Of a stretch of DNA of 64,000 nt, positions 36,610 to 47,021 are shown one piece after another. Each line of letters starts with the position of its first letter. The stretch's first letter is position 1. A model generated the notes under the pieces. It ran no database searches. It worked only from the letters and a program-made list of their open reading frames with translations, and was not told the DNA's origin. This DNA is from Paenibacillus sp. BIHB 4019 (lineage in GTDB: Bacteria > Bacillota > Bacilli > Paenibacillales > Paenibacillaceae): positions 186,001 to 250,000 of the forward strand of contig NZ_CP016808.1 of NCBI RefSeq assembly GCF_002741035.1, written 5' to 3'. Both the position numbers and the translations under genes were made by a program.

Positions 36610-38781
36610 TTACTTGTCGTCTTCCTGCTTGCTCATAGCTGCTTTGAGGGCATCCGCCAAGCTGTTCGAGAGCGACACATTATCGCTGAATTGATTGATC
36701 AGTTTTTTCTCCTGATGCTTATTAATCCGGCCGCCCTGCTTATCGCCCAGCATTTCAATGACGTTGCATGGTCGGCACTGTGCATATTTTCCGGCTTTGC
36801 CGTCATGAATTTCCATCTTCTTGCGGCATTGCGGGCAGCGCTTGTTCGACAGCGCCGGCTCAGCCGAGCGGCGATAGCCGCATTCCCGATCTGGGCATAC
36901 AAGCGACTTGCCGCGCTTGCCCTTCACTTCCATCAAGTGCTTGCTGCATTCCGGGCAGCGCGAATGCGTCAGATTATGAGGCTTGTATTCCTTTGTCTCA
37001 TTTTTCACCTCTGCCACCCATTTGCTCGCCTGCTCGCGAATGCCCGCCATAAATTTCGCTGGGTTGCCCTTGCCAAGCGCAATCCGCTCCAGCTCCCGCT
37101 CCCACTCAGCCGTCAGCTCCGGCCGACGAAGCTCCTCGACGACAATTTCGATCAGCTGCCTGCCTTTTCCCGTTGGCGACAGCTGATTGCCCCGACGCTC
37201 AATGGTGTCGGTTCCGAGCAGCTTCTCAATAATATCCGCGCGCGTCGCTGGCGTACCCAAGCTATGCTTCTCCATTCGGCCAAGCAGCGATGCTTCCGTA
37301 TATCTTGCAGGCGGCAGCGTCCGCAATTCCTTGAATCGGGCTTGCTTAATCGGCAGCGTCTGCCCCATGCTCATGGCCGGCAGCAGCTGCTCCGGCTGGC
37401 GATCCGCCTCGCTGCGTGCTTTATCGTCGTCTTCATCGTCATCGTCGCTAAAGCTTCCGCTGCCGGTTCCTCCCCCGCTGTAAAGCTCTTTCCAGCCGCT
37501 TTCCTTCTGCACCCGTCCTTTGGCGTACAGCTTATCGCTGCCAACTGCCAGCGTAACGCTCGTCTCATCATAGCGGTACGCTGGCGAGAACAAGGCTAGA
37601 AAACGGCGGACAATCAGATCATACAGCTTGCGCTCCTCCGCGCTTAAGGCAGACAAATTAACGTATTGCTCCGTTGGAATAATCGCATGGTGATCGCTCA
37701 CCTTGCTGTCATCAACGAATCGCTTCGTCACAGTTAACGGGCCGCGCAGCAGCTTGCGGGCAAAAGGCGCATAAGGCCCGACTGCCACGCTTTCCAGCCT
37801 GCTTTTGAACGTCGGCACGATGTCGCTCGATAGATAGCGCGAGTCGGTACGCGGATAAGTGACGATTTTATGCTGCTCATACAGCTTCTGCAGCACATTG
37901 GACGTCTGCTTCGCCGAGAAGCCCAGCCGCTTGTTCGCGTCGCGCTGCAGCTCCGTCAAGTCATAGGCGCCCGGATGCGGCTCCGACTTTTCGACTGTAC
38001 GCAGCTTGTCGACCTTCGCGCCCTTTCCCTGCAAGCGGGCGACGACTGCGCCGGCTTCATCACGGCCCCATACACGTCCATCATGGCCATCTTGCTCGCG
38101 CCATACCGCCTGGAAAGTGCCCATATCGGCAGATACCGTCCAAAACGGCTGGGACTGGAACTGCTCAATTTCCTTCTCCCGGTCCATCAGCGCAGCGAGC
38201 GTCGGCGTCTGCACGCGTCCTGCCGCCAGCTGTGCATTGTATTTAGTCGTCAAGGCACGGGTGACATTCAGTCCAATTAGCCAGTCTGCCTCGGCACGGC
38301 ATACCGCGGATGCATACAAATGGTTATATTCCGCTCCCGGCTTCAGCCTGCTAAAGCCATCCTTGATCGCTTTATCCGTCTGAGACGAAATCCAGAGCCG
38401 TTTAAACGGCTTGCGCCAATGCACCAGCTCCATAATCCAGCGGGCAACGAGCTCTCCCTCACGCCCGGCATCCGTTGCGATAATAAGCTCGCTAATATCA
38501 GAACGCTTGCACAGCTGCGCTACCGCCTTGAACTGATGCGACGTTTCCTTCATCACCTTCAAGTTCATTTTAGCGGGCAGCAGCGGCAAATCCTCCAAAT
38601 TCCAGGTACGGTATTTCGGATCATATTCCTCCGGCTCTGCGAGGGTAACCAGATGGCCAAGTGCCCAGGTTACCACATATTTCGGGCCTTCTATGTAGCT
38701 TTTATTTTTGTTCGTACAGCCGAGCACACGGGCAATTTCCTTTGCCACGCTTGGCTTTTCCGCGAGCACTAATGATTTCAT
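36610..38781 (-). CDS. topB: DNA topoisomerase III
   Basis: About 723 residues, type IA enzyme that separates linked DNA. N-terminal Toprim (MKSLVLAEKPSVAKEIARVL; DAGREGELV with the acidic pair), catalytic tyrosine in VTYPRTDSRYL, C-terminal zinc-like cysteine sets (CPEC/CPDREC and CPQC/CRPC). An acidic insert (DDDDEDDDK) lies around residue 450. The start is uncertain: ATGs at 38799, 38790 and 38781 are all in frame, and the last gives the standard family N-terminus. Confidence 0.95.
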   Translation of the reverse strand: MKSLVLAEKPSVAKEIARVLGCTNKNKSYIEGPKYVVTWALGHLVTLAEPEEYDPKYRTWNLEDLPLLPAKMNLKVMKETSHQFKAVAQLCKRSDISELIIATDAGREGELVARWIMELVHWRKPFKRLWISSQTDKAIKDGFSRLKPGAEYNHLYASAVCRAEADWLIGLNVTRALTTKYNAQLAAGRVQTPTLAALMDREKEIEQFQSQPFWTVSADMGTFQAVWREQDGHDGRVWGRDEAGAVVARLQGKGAKVDKLRTVEKSEPHPGAYDLTELQRDANKRLGFSAKQTSNVLQKLYEQHKIVTYPRTDSRYLSSDIVPTFKSRLESVAVGPYAPFARKLLRGPLTVTKRFVDDSKVSDHHAIIPTEQYVNLSALSAEERKLYDLIVRRFLALFSPAYRYDETSVTLAVGSDKLYAKGRVQKESGWKELYSGGGTGSGSFSDDDDEDDDKARSEADRQPEQLLPAMSMGQTLPIKQARFKELRTLPPARYTEASLLGRMEKHSLGTPATRADIIEKLLGTDTIERRGNQLSPTGKGRQLIEIVVEELRRPELTAEWERELERIALGKGNPAKFMAGIREQASKWVAEVKNETKEYKPHNLTHSRCPECSKHLMEVKGKRGKSLVCPDRECGYRRSAEPALSNKRCPQCRKKMEIHDGKAGKYAQCRPCNVIEMLGDKQGGRINKHQEKKLINQFSDNVSLSNSLADALKAAMSKQEDDK

Positions 38782-38878
38782 CTCTTCCATTCGCCCCATT
38801 CGTCCAGCTTGTAAAGCTATATTATCCTTACAAATGCTAATGTTGTCAAAAATAGTTCAAGCATGGCGCCTAAGCAAG

Positions 38879-39217
38879 CTATCCTCGCGGCGCCCACAAA
38901 ATAATCGATACGCCGACCAGACATACGGCAGCGCCAATCCAATCGTAAAGATCTGGCGTCCGCTTGTCTACGAGCCAGCCCCAGAGCACCGCCATTGCGA
39001 CAAACACGCCGCCATATGCCGCATATACTCTGCCAAAGGTCGGAAACGATTGCAGCGTAGGCAAAATCCCGTACAGCACCAAGATCCCACTGCCCAATAT
39101 GCCGTACCAATAAGGCTTTCCTTCGCGCAGCCAAAGCCACACCAAATAGCCGCCGCCGATTTCTGCAAGTCCAGCAGCAATAAACAATAAAATTTGCATG
39201 ATTAAAGGCAACACCAA
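38879..39217 (-). CDS. YnfA/UPF0060-family small membrane protein
   Basis: 112 residues, four membrane helices. [19 protein letters not shown] and [20 protein letters not shown] are signatures of this small DMT-related family, whose substrate is unknown. GTG 39217 with AAAGGGG is the likely start. Confidence 0.88.
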   Translation of the reverse strand: MVLPLIMQILLFIAAGLAEIGGGYLVWLWLREGKPYWYGILGSGILVLYGILPTLQSFPTFGRVYAAYGGVFVAMAVLWGWLVDKRTPDLYDWIGAAVCLVGVSIILWAPRG

Positions 39218-39353
39218 AGCACCCCTTTTTTCCCTCTAGTCTATGACTCTATTTTACCTGACAATTGCCGTTATGCTATAGTATTGTCACCATGAAGGAT
39301 AATAGATGCTTTGAATTAATCTCATGCACAATGATAATGACTGGGGAGTGCAA

Positions 39354-40505
39354 ATGTTGAAACCGCGTTTGATCGGTACAATCGCTTTAGTATTATTTAT
39401 TTTTGTGGCTATTAACGCTTATATCGGCTGGAATGGATGGCTTTATTTATCGGCCTTGATTTCTCTGGATAATCCTCTGCCATATGCCTTCGCTGTTGCC
39501 ATTATTTCTATCTCTTATATCATTGGAAGACTTCTTCAACCAGTAGCACCTCTGCGCAAAATAGGGCGTGTGTTCAAGCTCATCGGCTCCTACTGGCTCG
39601 CGGTAATGGAATATGCGGTGCTGCTGCTTCCTCCAGCAGATTTGATTTATTGGCTGCTGACGAAGCTGGATATCCCCGCCTCTACAGCTCTGCTTGCAGT
39701 AGGCAGCGCAGTCGCCGTTATCATGTTGGCCATTTTGCTGCGCGGGAGCTGGAATGCCTGGTCGCCGGTCGTTCGCACTTATTCCATAACGATTGCCAAG
39801 CCTGCAGGAACACGCACATCGCTGCGTATTGGAATGGCCTCTGACATCCACCTCGGCACCATCGTCGGCAAACGCCATTTGGCGCGGCTTGCGAAGGCTA
39901 TGGAGCATATGAAGCCCGATTTGATTTTGCTGCCTGGCGACGTCATTGACGATGATATTGCCCCCTATTTGGATGACAATATGTCCGAGGTCATGAAGCG
40001 ACTGCAAGCTCCGCTCGGCGTCTATGCTGTGCTAGGCAATCATGAATATTATGGCGGTCACATTGCCCGCTTCATAGCGGAGATGGATGCTGTCGGCATA
40101 CGCGTCCTGCTGGACGAGAGCGTGAAAATTGATGACGGCTTTTACATCATTGGCCGCAAGGACTTAAGCGCGAAGCGATCAGACCCCGAAGGCCGTCAAT
40201 CCGTGAAGGAACTCGTCGCAGCGCTTGACGCTTCCCTGCCGCTCATCATGATGGATCATCAGCCCTCCGATCTGGAGCAGGCTTCGCTGCAGGGCATTGA
40301 TCTTTCCTTGTCCGGCCATACCCACCGCGGTCAAATGATGCCGAACCACCTGTTCACAAGACGGCTGTTCGAGCTGGACTGGGGCTTTTTGAAAAAAGGA
40401 CAGCTGCATGCCATCGTCTCCTCCGGCTTCGGCACCTGGGGACCGCCGCTTCGCATCGGCAGCCGCGCAGAAATTATTCAGCTCAACGTCGAATTTCGTC
40501 CATAA
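39354..40505 (+). CDS. membrane-anchored metallophosphoesterase
   Basis: 383 residues. Four hydrophobic helices occupy residues 1-145, then a calcineurin-like domain with all motifs: SDIHLG, LPGDVIDDD, GNHEY, MDHQP, SGHTHRGQ. It resembles YkuE/YpbG-type phosphoesterases; the substrate (phospholipid or wall polymer) is not determined. ATG 39354 follows GGGGAG; the frame opens earlier at 39324 without a site. Confidence 0.88.
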   Translation: MLKPRLIGTIALVLFIFVAINAYIGWNGWLYLSALISLDNPLPYAFAVAIISISYIIGRLLQPVAPLRKIGRVFKLIGSYWLAVMEYAVLLLPPADLIYWLLTKLDIPASTALLAVGSAVAVIMLAILLRGSWNAWSPVVRTYSITIAKPAGTRTSLRIGMASDIHLGTIVGKRHLARLAKAMEHMKPDLILLPGDVIDDDIAPYLDDNMSEVMKRLQAPLGVYAVLGNHEYYGGHIARFIAEMDAVGIRVLLDESVKIDDGFYIIGRKDLSAKRSDPEGRQSVKELVAALDASLPLIMMDHQPSDLEQASLQGIDLSLSGHTHRGQMMPNHLFTRRLFELDWGFLKKGQLHAIVSSGFGTWGPPLRIGSRAEIIQLNVEFRP

Positions 40506-40582
40506 GCAACACTGGCTTGCCGCTATACTTTACCTGCTTGATTTTGCCTGATGGATTGCTGCTGGCTTTAGCAAAAAAACAA

Positions 40583-40646
40583 AAAGACTGGCGATGACCT
40601 TATCGGGTGCCTTCTTGCACAGCCCGATGCGTCGCCAGTCTTTTTT
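40583..40646. terminator. bidirectional terminator
   Basis: AAAGACTGGCGA pairs with TCGCCAGTCTTT, with an inner CGGG/CCCG pairing; T-runs on both sides. Confidence 0.85.
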
Positions 40647-40658
40647 ATGCCCATGCGT

Positions 40659-41207
40659 TTATTGGTTGTTTGTCCGAACCTGTTGAAAGGTGCGTCCCAC
40701 CCAGCCAAAAATAACCTGTGTTTTAATGATTAACAGTAAGCCTAGCCCCAGCTTCACTATGCATTCCATTATGACAGCCCAGTTGGAATAAAGAAACGGC
40801 TGCGTTACTGTATAGCTCGTTTCATTAACTTGCAGAAGCTGAATGATCGTTGACGCGAGCGTAGGCAAGGTTAGCACAATCAGGATGACGCCTGTAAGCG
40901 ACAACGCAAGCTTGTAAAGCTCGCCGCTGGCGAATCGGGTAGCTGGAAGCGCCTCTGCGGCGTCTTCTACTTGGCCTTGCGTAATACGCAGTACGAGGCC
41001 TTCTGCCTTCGACCATAGCAAAACGCTTGCCGCCACATATACGAGGCCCGGCATTACGAGAGACAAATACGCCCACGCCGACACATGAGCATCGCTGCCG
41101 CTCAGCATAACAGGCGCTACTACATCCATCAGCCTTCCAATACCTGCTACCAAAAAATAAATCGCCAACACCCGAATAGCTGTAAAAGCAAATTGCCGTT
41201 GTTTCAT
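40659..41207 (-). CDS. four-helix membrane protein of unknown function
   Basis: 182 residues with four hydrophobic segments in two pairs. No family recognised with confidence. ATG 41207 has GAAGGAGGA; the frame extends to 41273 but overlaps the upstream gene. It follows a binding-lipoprotein gene on the same strand at 25 bp, so they may be co-transcribed. Confidence 0.7.
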   Translation of the reverse strand: MKQRQFAFTAIRVLAIYFLVAGIGRLMDVVAPVMLSGSDAHVSAWAYLSLVMPGLVYVAASVLLWSKAEGLVLRITQGQVEDAAEALPATRFASGELYKLALSLTGVILIVLTLPTLASTIIQLLQVNETSYTVTQPFLYSNWAVIMECIVKLGLGLLLIIKTQVIFGWVGRTFQQVRTNNQ

Positions 41208-41232
41208 GTGTGTTCCTCCTTCGCTATTCCCA

Positions 41233-42051
41233 TTATTGCAGCCATTTGCTGTACAGCACATCCGCATCGCCATTTTCCTGCAGCCTGTGTATGACCTGAT
41301 TGACGACCTGAAGCAATTCGGTCTGCCCTTTGACGACAGCTATCCCGAAGCCTTCTTGGGTAAATGCGCCGCCTACCAGCTCCAAGTGTGCCTCGGGATA
41401 ATGCTGATTGTAGCTGACCTGCTTTAAATAATCGTTAAATACGATATCTACTTCGCCAGAGCGCAATGCTTCCATACATTCCGCTACCGAAGCGTACGAT
41501 CGTATTTTAATTTCTTTGCCCTGCGCAATAAGCGCTTCTGCTTCCCGCTCGCTGGTCGCCTGCGTTTTTACACCGATCGTCTTGCCATTCAAATCATTAA
41601 GCGAGCGTACCGAATGGTCGCCCATCCGCTTGACGATTGCCATGCCGGAATCCAAATATTTATCCGACATATCGACGGCCCGTTCCCGCTCTTCGGTAAT
41701 ATACATGCTGGCTATAACCATGTCGGCTTTACCCAGCTGCAGGGCGTTAAGCAGCTCAGAAAATGGCATTTTTATCCATTCAATGTCTACGCCAATTTCG
41801 TCTGCAATCGCTTGCGCCAAATCCACATCGTACCCTATAAACTCGCCTGTCTCTTCATCCGTATATTCAAACGGGTAATTTTCGGTTGTGGCAATAACCA
41901 GCTTGCCCGACTGTTTAATGATTGGCAGCCATTGCAGCATGGCAGGATTGCTTCTCTCAGGCCTCGGCGCATCCTTCGTACAGCCAGCAAGCATGAGGCT
42001 AAACAACGCAAGCAGCGCGATAGCCGACTTTACAGCTGCTTTCTCAAACAT
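41233..42051 (-). CDS. amino-acid-type solute-binding lipoprotein (SBP_bac_3)
   Basis: 272 residues. Lipobox LMLAGCT; the mature part begins GKLVIATTENYPFEYTDEE and has GYDVDLAQAIADEIGV and GKTIGVKTQATSERE, typical of polar amino acid or cystine-binding proteins. No permease or ATPase gene is adjacent, so it either joins a remote ABC system or acts as a sensor. Confidence 0.88.
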   Translation of the reverse strand: MFEKAAVKSAIALLALFSLMLAGCTKDAPRPERSNPAMLQWLPIIKQSGKLVIATTENYPFEYTDEETGEFIGYDVDLAQAIADEIGVDIEWIKMPFSELLNALQLGKADMVIASMYITEERERAVDMSDKYLDSGMAIVKRMGDHSVRSLNDLNGKTIGVKTQATSEREAEALIAQGKEIKIRSYASVAECMEALRSGEVDIVFNDYLKQVSYNQHYPEAHLELVGGAFTQEGFGIAVVKGQTELLQVVNQVIHRLQENGDADVLYSKWLQ

Positions 42052-42088
42052 TCAAACAACCTCCCACCATAACGCCCCCCAGCTCGCT

Positions 42089-42952
42089 TTATTTCACTTG
42101 TTTTCTGTGTTGGGCCTGCTGCTCGCTCCATTCCCAAAGCCGCTTGGCAGCCTGCTCATCCATTGCTTTAGCAGACACTTCCTCCCTTTTTTGCTTATAA
42201 AAATAGTGCCCGCTTACCGCTCCGCCTTCCTCCGAGCTCGCCAAATACAGCGCCGTCTGCGCCCCCTGCAGCGAAGTTAAGAAAAAAGGCCGCAGCAGCG
42301 CATGCATGCTTTTGCCAAATCCCGTCTGGCGGTTAACGCCGAGCGACGTTCCTACCGCTCCTGGATGAAGGCAATTAACCGTCACCTTCGTATGCGCCAG
42401 CCGCCTGGCCAGCTCCTTGGTAAACAAAATGTTGGCCAGCTTCGATTGGGCATAACCCTTTACTACACTAAAGCCCCGAGTCAGATTTATGTCTTCAAAA
42501 TGGATTTTTCCCGCTTTATATGCGCCCGAGGATACATTGACTACTCTGCCCTGCGGTGATCGCTCCAGCAGCTCCAATAACGATGTCGTCAGTAAAAAAT
42601 GGCCCAGATGATTAACGCCGATCATGCTTTCATAACCATCTTTGGTTAGCTCGCGCTTCAGCGATACAACGCCTGCATTGTTCAGCAGCACATCCAGCCG
42701 GTCGTACCGCTGCTTGAAAGCTTCGCAAAAGGCAGCAATGCTCGCAAAATCTCCAAGATCGCAGACCATCAGCTCGATATGCGCGGCACCGCTTGCGGCA
42801 AGCGCCTGCTGCCGTGCGGCTTCTCCGCGCTCCAGGCTGCGGCAAGCCATAATAACTTCCGCGCCGGCCTTCGCCAGCTCCGTAGCTGATGCCAATCCCA
42901 TGCCCGCATTTGCTCCGGTAACAAGTACGATTTTCCCACTCATTTGCATCAT
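42089..42952 (-). CDS. short-chain dehydrogenase/reductase (retinol-dehydrogenase-like)
   Basis: About 287 residues. NAD(P)-binding TGANAGMG, NNAGVV, and catalytic Ser...Tyr...Lys with SSGAYKAGK and YAQSKLAN. Close in style to the RDH/WWOX-like SDR subgroup; the substrate is unknown. ATG 42952 has GGAG at nine bases; other in-frame starts (42967, 42949, 42943) exist. Confidence 0.85.
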   Translation of the reverse strand: MMQMSGKIVLVTGANAGMGLASATELAKAGAEVIMACRSLERGEAARQQALAASGAAHIELMVCDLGDFASIAAFCEAFKQRYDRLDVLLNNAGVVSLKRELTKDGYESMIGVNHLGHFLLTTSLLELLERSPQGRVVNVSSGAYKAGKIHFEDINLTRGFSVVKGYAQSKLANILFTKELARRLAHTKVTVNCLHPGAVGTSLGVNRQTGFGKSMHALLRPFFLTSLQGAQTALYLASSEEGGAVSGHYFYKQKREEVSAKAMDEQAAKRLWEWSEQQAQHRKQVK

Positions 42953-43034
42953 GCTTCTCAGCTCCACTTCCCTGTCTATATCGTCATAAGCCGTTTATAA
43001 GGGTAGCACTTATACATGCTTATAGTTATAAAAA

Positions 43035-43058
43035 GGTCTCCGGCTTTGCCCGGAGACC
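43035..43058 (-). terminator. terminator after the esterase gene
   Basis: GGTCTCCGG pairs with CCGGAGACC over 6 nt; TTTTTAT follows leftward. Confidence 0.85.
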
Positions 43059-43196
43059 CTGTGACTGCTGCTGCACCAAATGCCCAAGCCCATATCAGCA
43101 GGCCAGCAAGCCCTTAGGACCAATCGTCAGATTGAATGAATAATTCGCTGCTGCGCCCTGCTGCTGCACTCATGCTGTTCGCTATTGTAGCTATCA

Positions 43197-44000
43197 TTAT
43201 TGCATCTCTAAATCTTCCGTAAAGCCGCGTTTTTTCAGCCAGTTGCCGCAGCATAAACTCCAAGTATGCGCTTCAGGATGGTCATAGGCAAGGCCGATGC
43301 CATGTCCGCCGCTCTCATAAATGTGCATTTCATAAGGCACGCCGCTGCTAGCAAGCGCTGCTGCAAACATTAGACTGTTCTGGACAGGAACGGCCCCGTC
43401 ATCTGCGCAATGCCACAGGAAGGTCGGCGGCGTCTGCTCCGTTACTTGCAGCTCGTTCGACAGCTCCCGGCGAAGCTCCTCAGGCGCATCCTCTCCAAGC
43501 AAATGGACCAGTGAGCCATGGTGACGGAACTCCCCTAGGGAAATCACCGGATAACACAGTACCATCGCATCTGGGCGGCTGCTTGCGCGTTCAATCGGAT
43601 CGGTACTGCTGCTGTCTCCGGCATCAAAATGCGTGCCGACTGTGGAAGCCAGATGACCGCCAGCCGAGAAGCCGAGTATGCCAATACGCGTAGGATCAAT
43701 GCCGAATTCAGCTGCCTGGCTTCTGACGATCCGCATGGCGCGCTTCGCGTCGCCGAGCGGAATAGGGTGCTTATGCGGAGCTACACGGTAATGCAGGACA
43801 AACGCATGCAAGCCCAGATCATTCAGCCATTTAGCAATTGGCTCTCCTTCATGATCGGCACGATAGCGATAACCGCCGCCTGGAAGCACGATGACTGCTG
43901 CTAGTGGCTTACCCGACTTGATAAGATGAGGCACTAAATACGGGCGCTCGCCTTCCACATTTTCATAAGCTGATTCTGGCCATAATGCTATTTCCGTCAT
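43197..44000 (-). CDS. alpha/beta hydrolase (acetyl esterase/xylanase-esterase type)
   Basis: 267 residues. VIVLPGGGYRYRADHEGEPI carries the oxyanion HGGG-like segment, GFSAGGHLA is the nucleophile elbow, and CADDGAVP and ESGGHGIGL hold the Asp and His. It lacks a signal peptide. Resembles BD-FAE-type acetyl esterases acting on small acylated sugars. Confidence 0.85.
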   Translation of the reverse strand: MTEIALWPESAYENVEGERPYLVPHLIKSGKPLAAVIVLPGGGYRYRADHEGEPIAKWLNDLGLHAFVLHYRVAPHKHPIPLGDAKRAMRIVRSQAAEFGIDPTRIGILGFSAGGHLASTVGTHFDAGDSSSTDPIERASSRPDAMVLCYPVISLGEFRHHGSLVHLLGEDAPEELRRELSNELQVTEQTPPTFLWHCADDGAVPVQNSLMFAAALASSGVPYEMHIYESGGHGIGLAYDHPEAHTWSLCCGNWLKKRGFTEDLEMQ

Positions 44001-44226
44001 ATGCGAAACCTCCGAATTAACATTTTATGCCAATGATAGCCCTTGCTTCAAAGCCATTATACATGAATTCCACTTGGAGTATGTCAATTCCTTCATCACG
44101 TTAGACAACTAAATCGAAATTTATTCAGCCAAAATTGTAACTATTTGTAGTGTGGCTGCGTCTTTAATTTTAGACTAAGCTTAGAAGGCATGGCAATAGC
44201 AACGACCTTAAACAGGAGGAATAAGG

Positions 44227-45423
44227 ATGAAACGTTTACGCACTGCTTTTACAGTCATTCCAGCAATCAGCCTCGCAGCTTCGTTAATGGGAGCGCCTCT
44301 TGCATCAGCAGCACTTCCAGCAAGCAGCAGCGATTACATAACAGCGGCGGCAGTTGCGCCAGCCGCCAAGAAAATAACGCTTAAGGTGAACGGAAACTCC
44401 TATGTGACCGAATCGGCCCCTTTTATATCACAAAACTCGGTGTATATGCCGCTTCGCGAGGTTGGCGAGCTGCTAGGAGCCCTTGTGTCTTGGGATGCAG
44501 CCGCCAAAACCGTCACGATGAGCTACCCGGGACATCTGGTTACGTTGAAGGTCGGGTCCACGGAGGCGATCAACAACGGCAAGCAGATCAAGCTGAACAC
44601 CCCGCTTCAAGTGATTAAAGGCCATGTCTACGTACCGCTGCGCTTTTTCTCGGAATCCATTGGGGCAAGCGTGACTTGGAAACAAGCCGATAACACAGTA
44701 GGGATTAACCAGAAGGTCATTTATCAAGCGGGTGGCAGCCTGCAGTCAGGCGCAGTATGGATCGATCCAGCAACTGGAACCCTTTATTCGGCGCTAGGCA
44801 AATCCGATATCCCCAAGCTTGCAGGCAAGCTTAATATTGATCCGGAGCTTACCGGCTACTGGGGCATTTCAACCAAAGCGGTCGGAACAAATGGCCTCAT
44901 GCTAACCGTTCTACTAAACTACGGGGAGCCCGGCATTCAATACCGTTCCCACGCTGCTTATATTAAAGATAGTAAGCTCGTCAAGCAGGCTACGGCGCAA
45001 TATTTCCAGCGCTATGAGCCTAACATCGTTGCGATGAACAATAATCCTTTGCTGACCGACGGCAAAACATTATCCCTACTAGACAGCAGCGGAGCCACCT
45101 TGGAGGAATATGACCTGCCCAAGCTCGGTGGCAAGGATGAAGCATATGCCGTGCTTGGCATGGGCCAAGGCTACCTTATTATTCGCCCTAACAAAACAGG
45201 GCTGCTCACTTTAGTCGATTTGAAGACGGGCACCGCTACGCTCCTTTATAAGCAGTTCCTGTCTGCTGCCGAGCAGGAATATGCGGAAACAAATGACGTC
45301 CCTTATCATGGCGATGAGCTGGCCTTCAATGGCGAAACGTCTAAAGGCGTGCTCAGCTTCTCCTATCGCAGCGCCCTCGATGGCAAAAGCTACACCTACA
45401 GCTACTCGCTGAATAAAGCGTAA
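44227..45423 (+). CDS. secreted copper-amine-oxidase-N-domain protein
   Basis: 398 residues with a Sec signal (cleavage near ALASA-A, about residue 29). The Cu_amine_oxidN1 domain at about 45-160 has two repeats with the VYMPLREVGELLGALVSWD and VYVPLRFFSESIGASVTW pattern. Such domains are common surface or wall-associated modules in Paenibacillus and do not imply oxidase activity. The remaining 230 residues show no recognised family. Confidence 0.85.
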   Translation: MKRLRTAFTVIPAISLAASLMGAPLASAALPASSSDYITAAAVAPAAKKITLKVNGNSYVTESAPFISQNSVYMPLREVGELLGALVSWDAAAKTVTMSYPGHLVTLKVGSTEAINNGKQIKLNTPLQVIKGHVYVPLRFFSESIGASVTWKQADNTVGINQKVIYQAGGSLQSGAVWIDPATGTLYSALGKSDIPKLAGKLNIDPELTGYWGISTKAVGTNGLMLTVLLNYGEPGIQYRSHAAYIKDSKLVKQATAQYFQRYEPNIVAMNNNPLLTDGKTLSLLDSSGATLEEYDLPKLGGKDEAYAVLGMGQGYLIIRPNKTGLLTLVDLKTGTATLLYKQFLSAAEQEYAETNDVPYHGDELAFNGETSKGVLSFSYRSALDGKSYTYSYSLNKA

Positions 45424-45450
45424 ACAGCAAATCCTTATGTTTATATAATA

Positions 45451-45495
45451 AAACAAGCCCCGATAGCGATTTATTACCGCTGCCGGGGCTTGTTT
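45451..45495. terminator. bidirectional terminator
   Basis: AAACAAGCCCCG pairs with CGGGGCTTGTTT with inner pairing. Confidence 0.85.
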
Positions 45496-45548
45496 TATTG
45501 GCGGCTGCCCGCCTATGAAAGGGTGCGGCTTAATGGTTAAGCTGCCCT

Positions 45549-47021
45549 TTAGAAAAAGGCTGCCATCGTTTTCGCCAGCTTTTCATAATTCGCATAAATT
45601 TCTTTGTAGCGCTTGCTCATCTCCGGGTTCGGCACAACCGGCTTGTCCATTGGAATATGCTGCTTAATTTCCTCATAAGAGCTCGCATAGCCAGTTGCTA
45701 CTAATGAAGTCCAAGCGGCGCCCCATGCGGCGCTATGATGGTTTTCCGAGACGTATATTTCGGCGTCGAAAATATCCGCCATCATTTGCAGCCAGAGCGG
45801 CGAGCGGGACAGCCCGCCGTTCACATACATTTTTTGCGGCGCGCCCGCCAGCTTCTCCAGCGCCTTGCCAATCTGATACAGGTTGAACGTTACACCCTCC
45901 AGCACCGCGCGAATGAAGTGTGCCCGCTCATGGGTCATCGTTAAGCCGTAGAAATTGCCCTTCGCCCGCTGATTCCACAGCGGTGCCCGTTCGCCGTTCA
46001 AATACGGCAGGAAAAGCAGGCCGTCCGCGCCGGGAGCAACCTTCTCAGCCTCAGCCAGAAAAGCCTCGTAGCCGCCCTCATAATTCAGCGTATCCTTCAG
46101 CCATTGCAGCGCAATGCCGCCATTGTTCGTCGGGCCGCCGACGATATACGTGTCCTTCGTAAAAGAGTAGCAGAACGTCTCGCGGCTATCGCTCACCTTC
46201 GCCTGATGCGTGAGCTGGCGGATTGCCCCGCTCGTCCCAACAGATACGGCAACCTCGCCGGGAAGAATCGCTCCAATGCCGAGGTTCGACAGCTGTCCAT
46301 CCGCAGATCCAATCGCGAACGGCAGGTCCGCTGGAACGCCCATTTGGGCAGCAATATCCGCATTTAGCCCCGAAAGAATTTCCGTTGGCGGCACGATTTC
46401 GGACAGCTGCGCTGCTGTAATGCCGGTTAACGCCAGCAGCTCTGGCTCCCAGTCCAGCTTCGCTGGATTGAATAAGCCGGTTGCCGAAGCCATCGCATAA
46501 TCGATTTTGCGTTGTCCGAACCAACAGTAAAGCAAATATTCCTTAATCGACATAAAATAGCTCGCTTGCTCATAAGGCTCATAGTTATTTTCTTTCATCC
46601 ACAGCAGCTTCATGAGCGGCGTCATCGGGTGAATCGGCGTTCCCGTCGCCTTGTACACCTGCTCCCCGCTTGCTTCCAGCAGCGCTTCCGCCTGGCCCGC
46701 GCTTCTTCCATCCGCCCAAATAATCGCCGGGGAAGTCGGATTTCCGGCTGCGTCCAGCGTCAGAATCGCATGCATCGCCGCCGAAAAACCGAGCGCCAGC
46801 AGCTCGCCTTCCTCTACCTTCGCCTTCTCAATCGCTTCTCTAATAGCGAGCACGGCCGAGCGCTCGATTTCCACCGGGCTTTGCTCCACCCAGCCTTGCT
46901 GCGGGTAGTAGAACGTATTCATTTTCTCCACATCTGCAACCAAATGGCCGTTTCGATCAAAAATACAAGCTTTCACGCTGGTTGTCCCCAGATCAAGCCC
47001 GATTACCAGCTCTCTTCCCAT
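45549..47021 (-). CDS. gntK: gluconokinase (FGGY family)
   Basis: 490 residues. N-terminal GLDLGTTSVKACIFD and C-terminal VNGGLSRSPLWLQMMADIF are FGGY signatures, and GTPIHPMTPLMKLLWM is typical of gluconate kinases. It phosphorylates gluconate to 6-phosphogluconate. It stands alone: no gntR, gntP or gntZ neighbour, so the substrate is inferred from motif. Confidence 0.85.
   Translation of the reverse strand: MGRELVIGLDLGTTSVKACIFDRNGHLVADVEKMNTFYYPQQGWVEQSPVEIERSAVLAIREAIEKAKVEEGELLALGFSAAMHAILTLDAAGNPTSPAIIWADGRSAGQAEALLEASGEQVYKATGTPIHPMTPLMKLLWMKENNYEPYEQASYFMSIKEYLLYCWFGQRKIDYAMASATGLFNPAKLDWEPELLALTGITAAQLSEIVPPTEILSGLNADIAAQMGVPADLPFAIGSADGQLSNLGIGAILPGEVAVSVGTSGAIRQLTHQAKVSDSRETFCYSFTKDTYIVGGPTNNGGIALQWLKDTLNYEGGYEAFLAEAEKVAPGADGLLFLPYLNGERAPLWNQRAKGNFYGLTMTHERAHFIRAVLEGVTFNLYQIGKALEKLAGAPQKMYVNGGLSRSPLWLQMMADIFDAEIYVSENHHSAAWGAAWTSLVATGYASSYEEIKQHIPMDKPVVPNPEMSKRYKEIYANYEKLAKTMAAFF

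Noticed and set aside
40659..41273. Longer start for the four-helix membrane protein
   Set aside because: The extension overlaps the lipoprotein gene and a strong GAAGGAGGA site supports ATG 41207.
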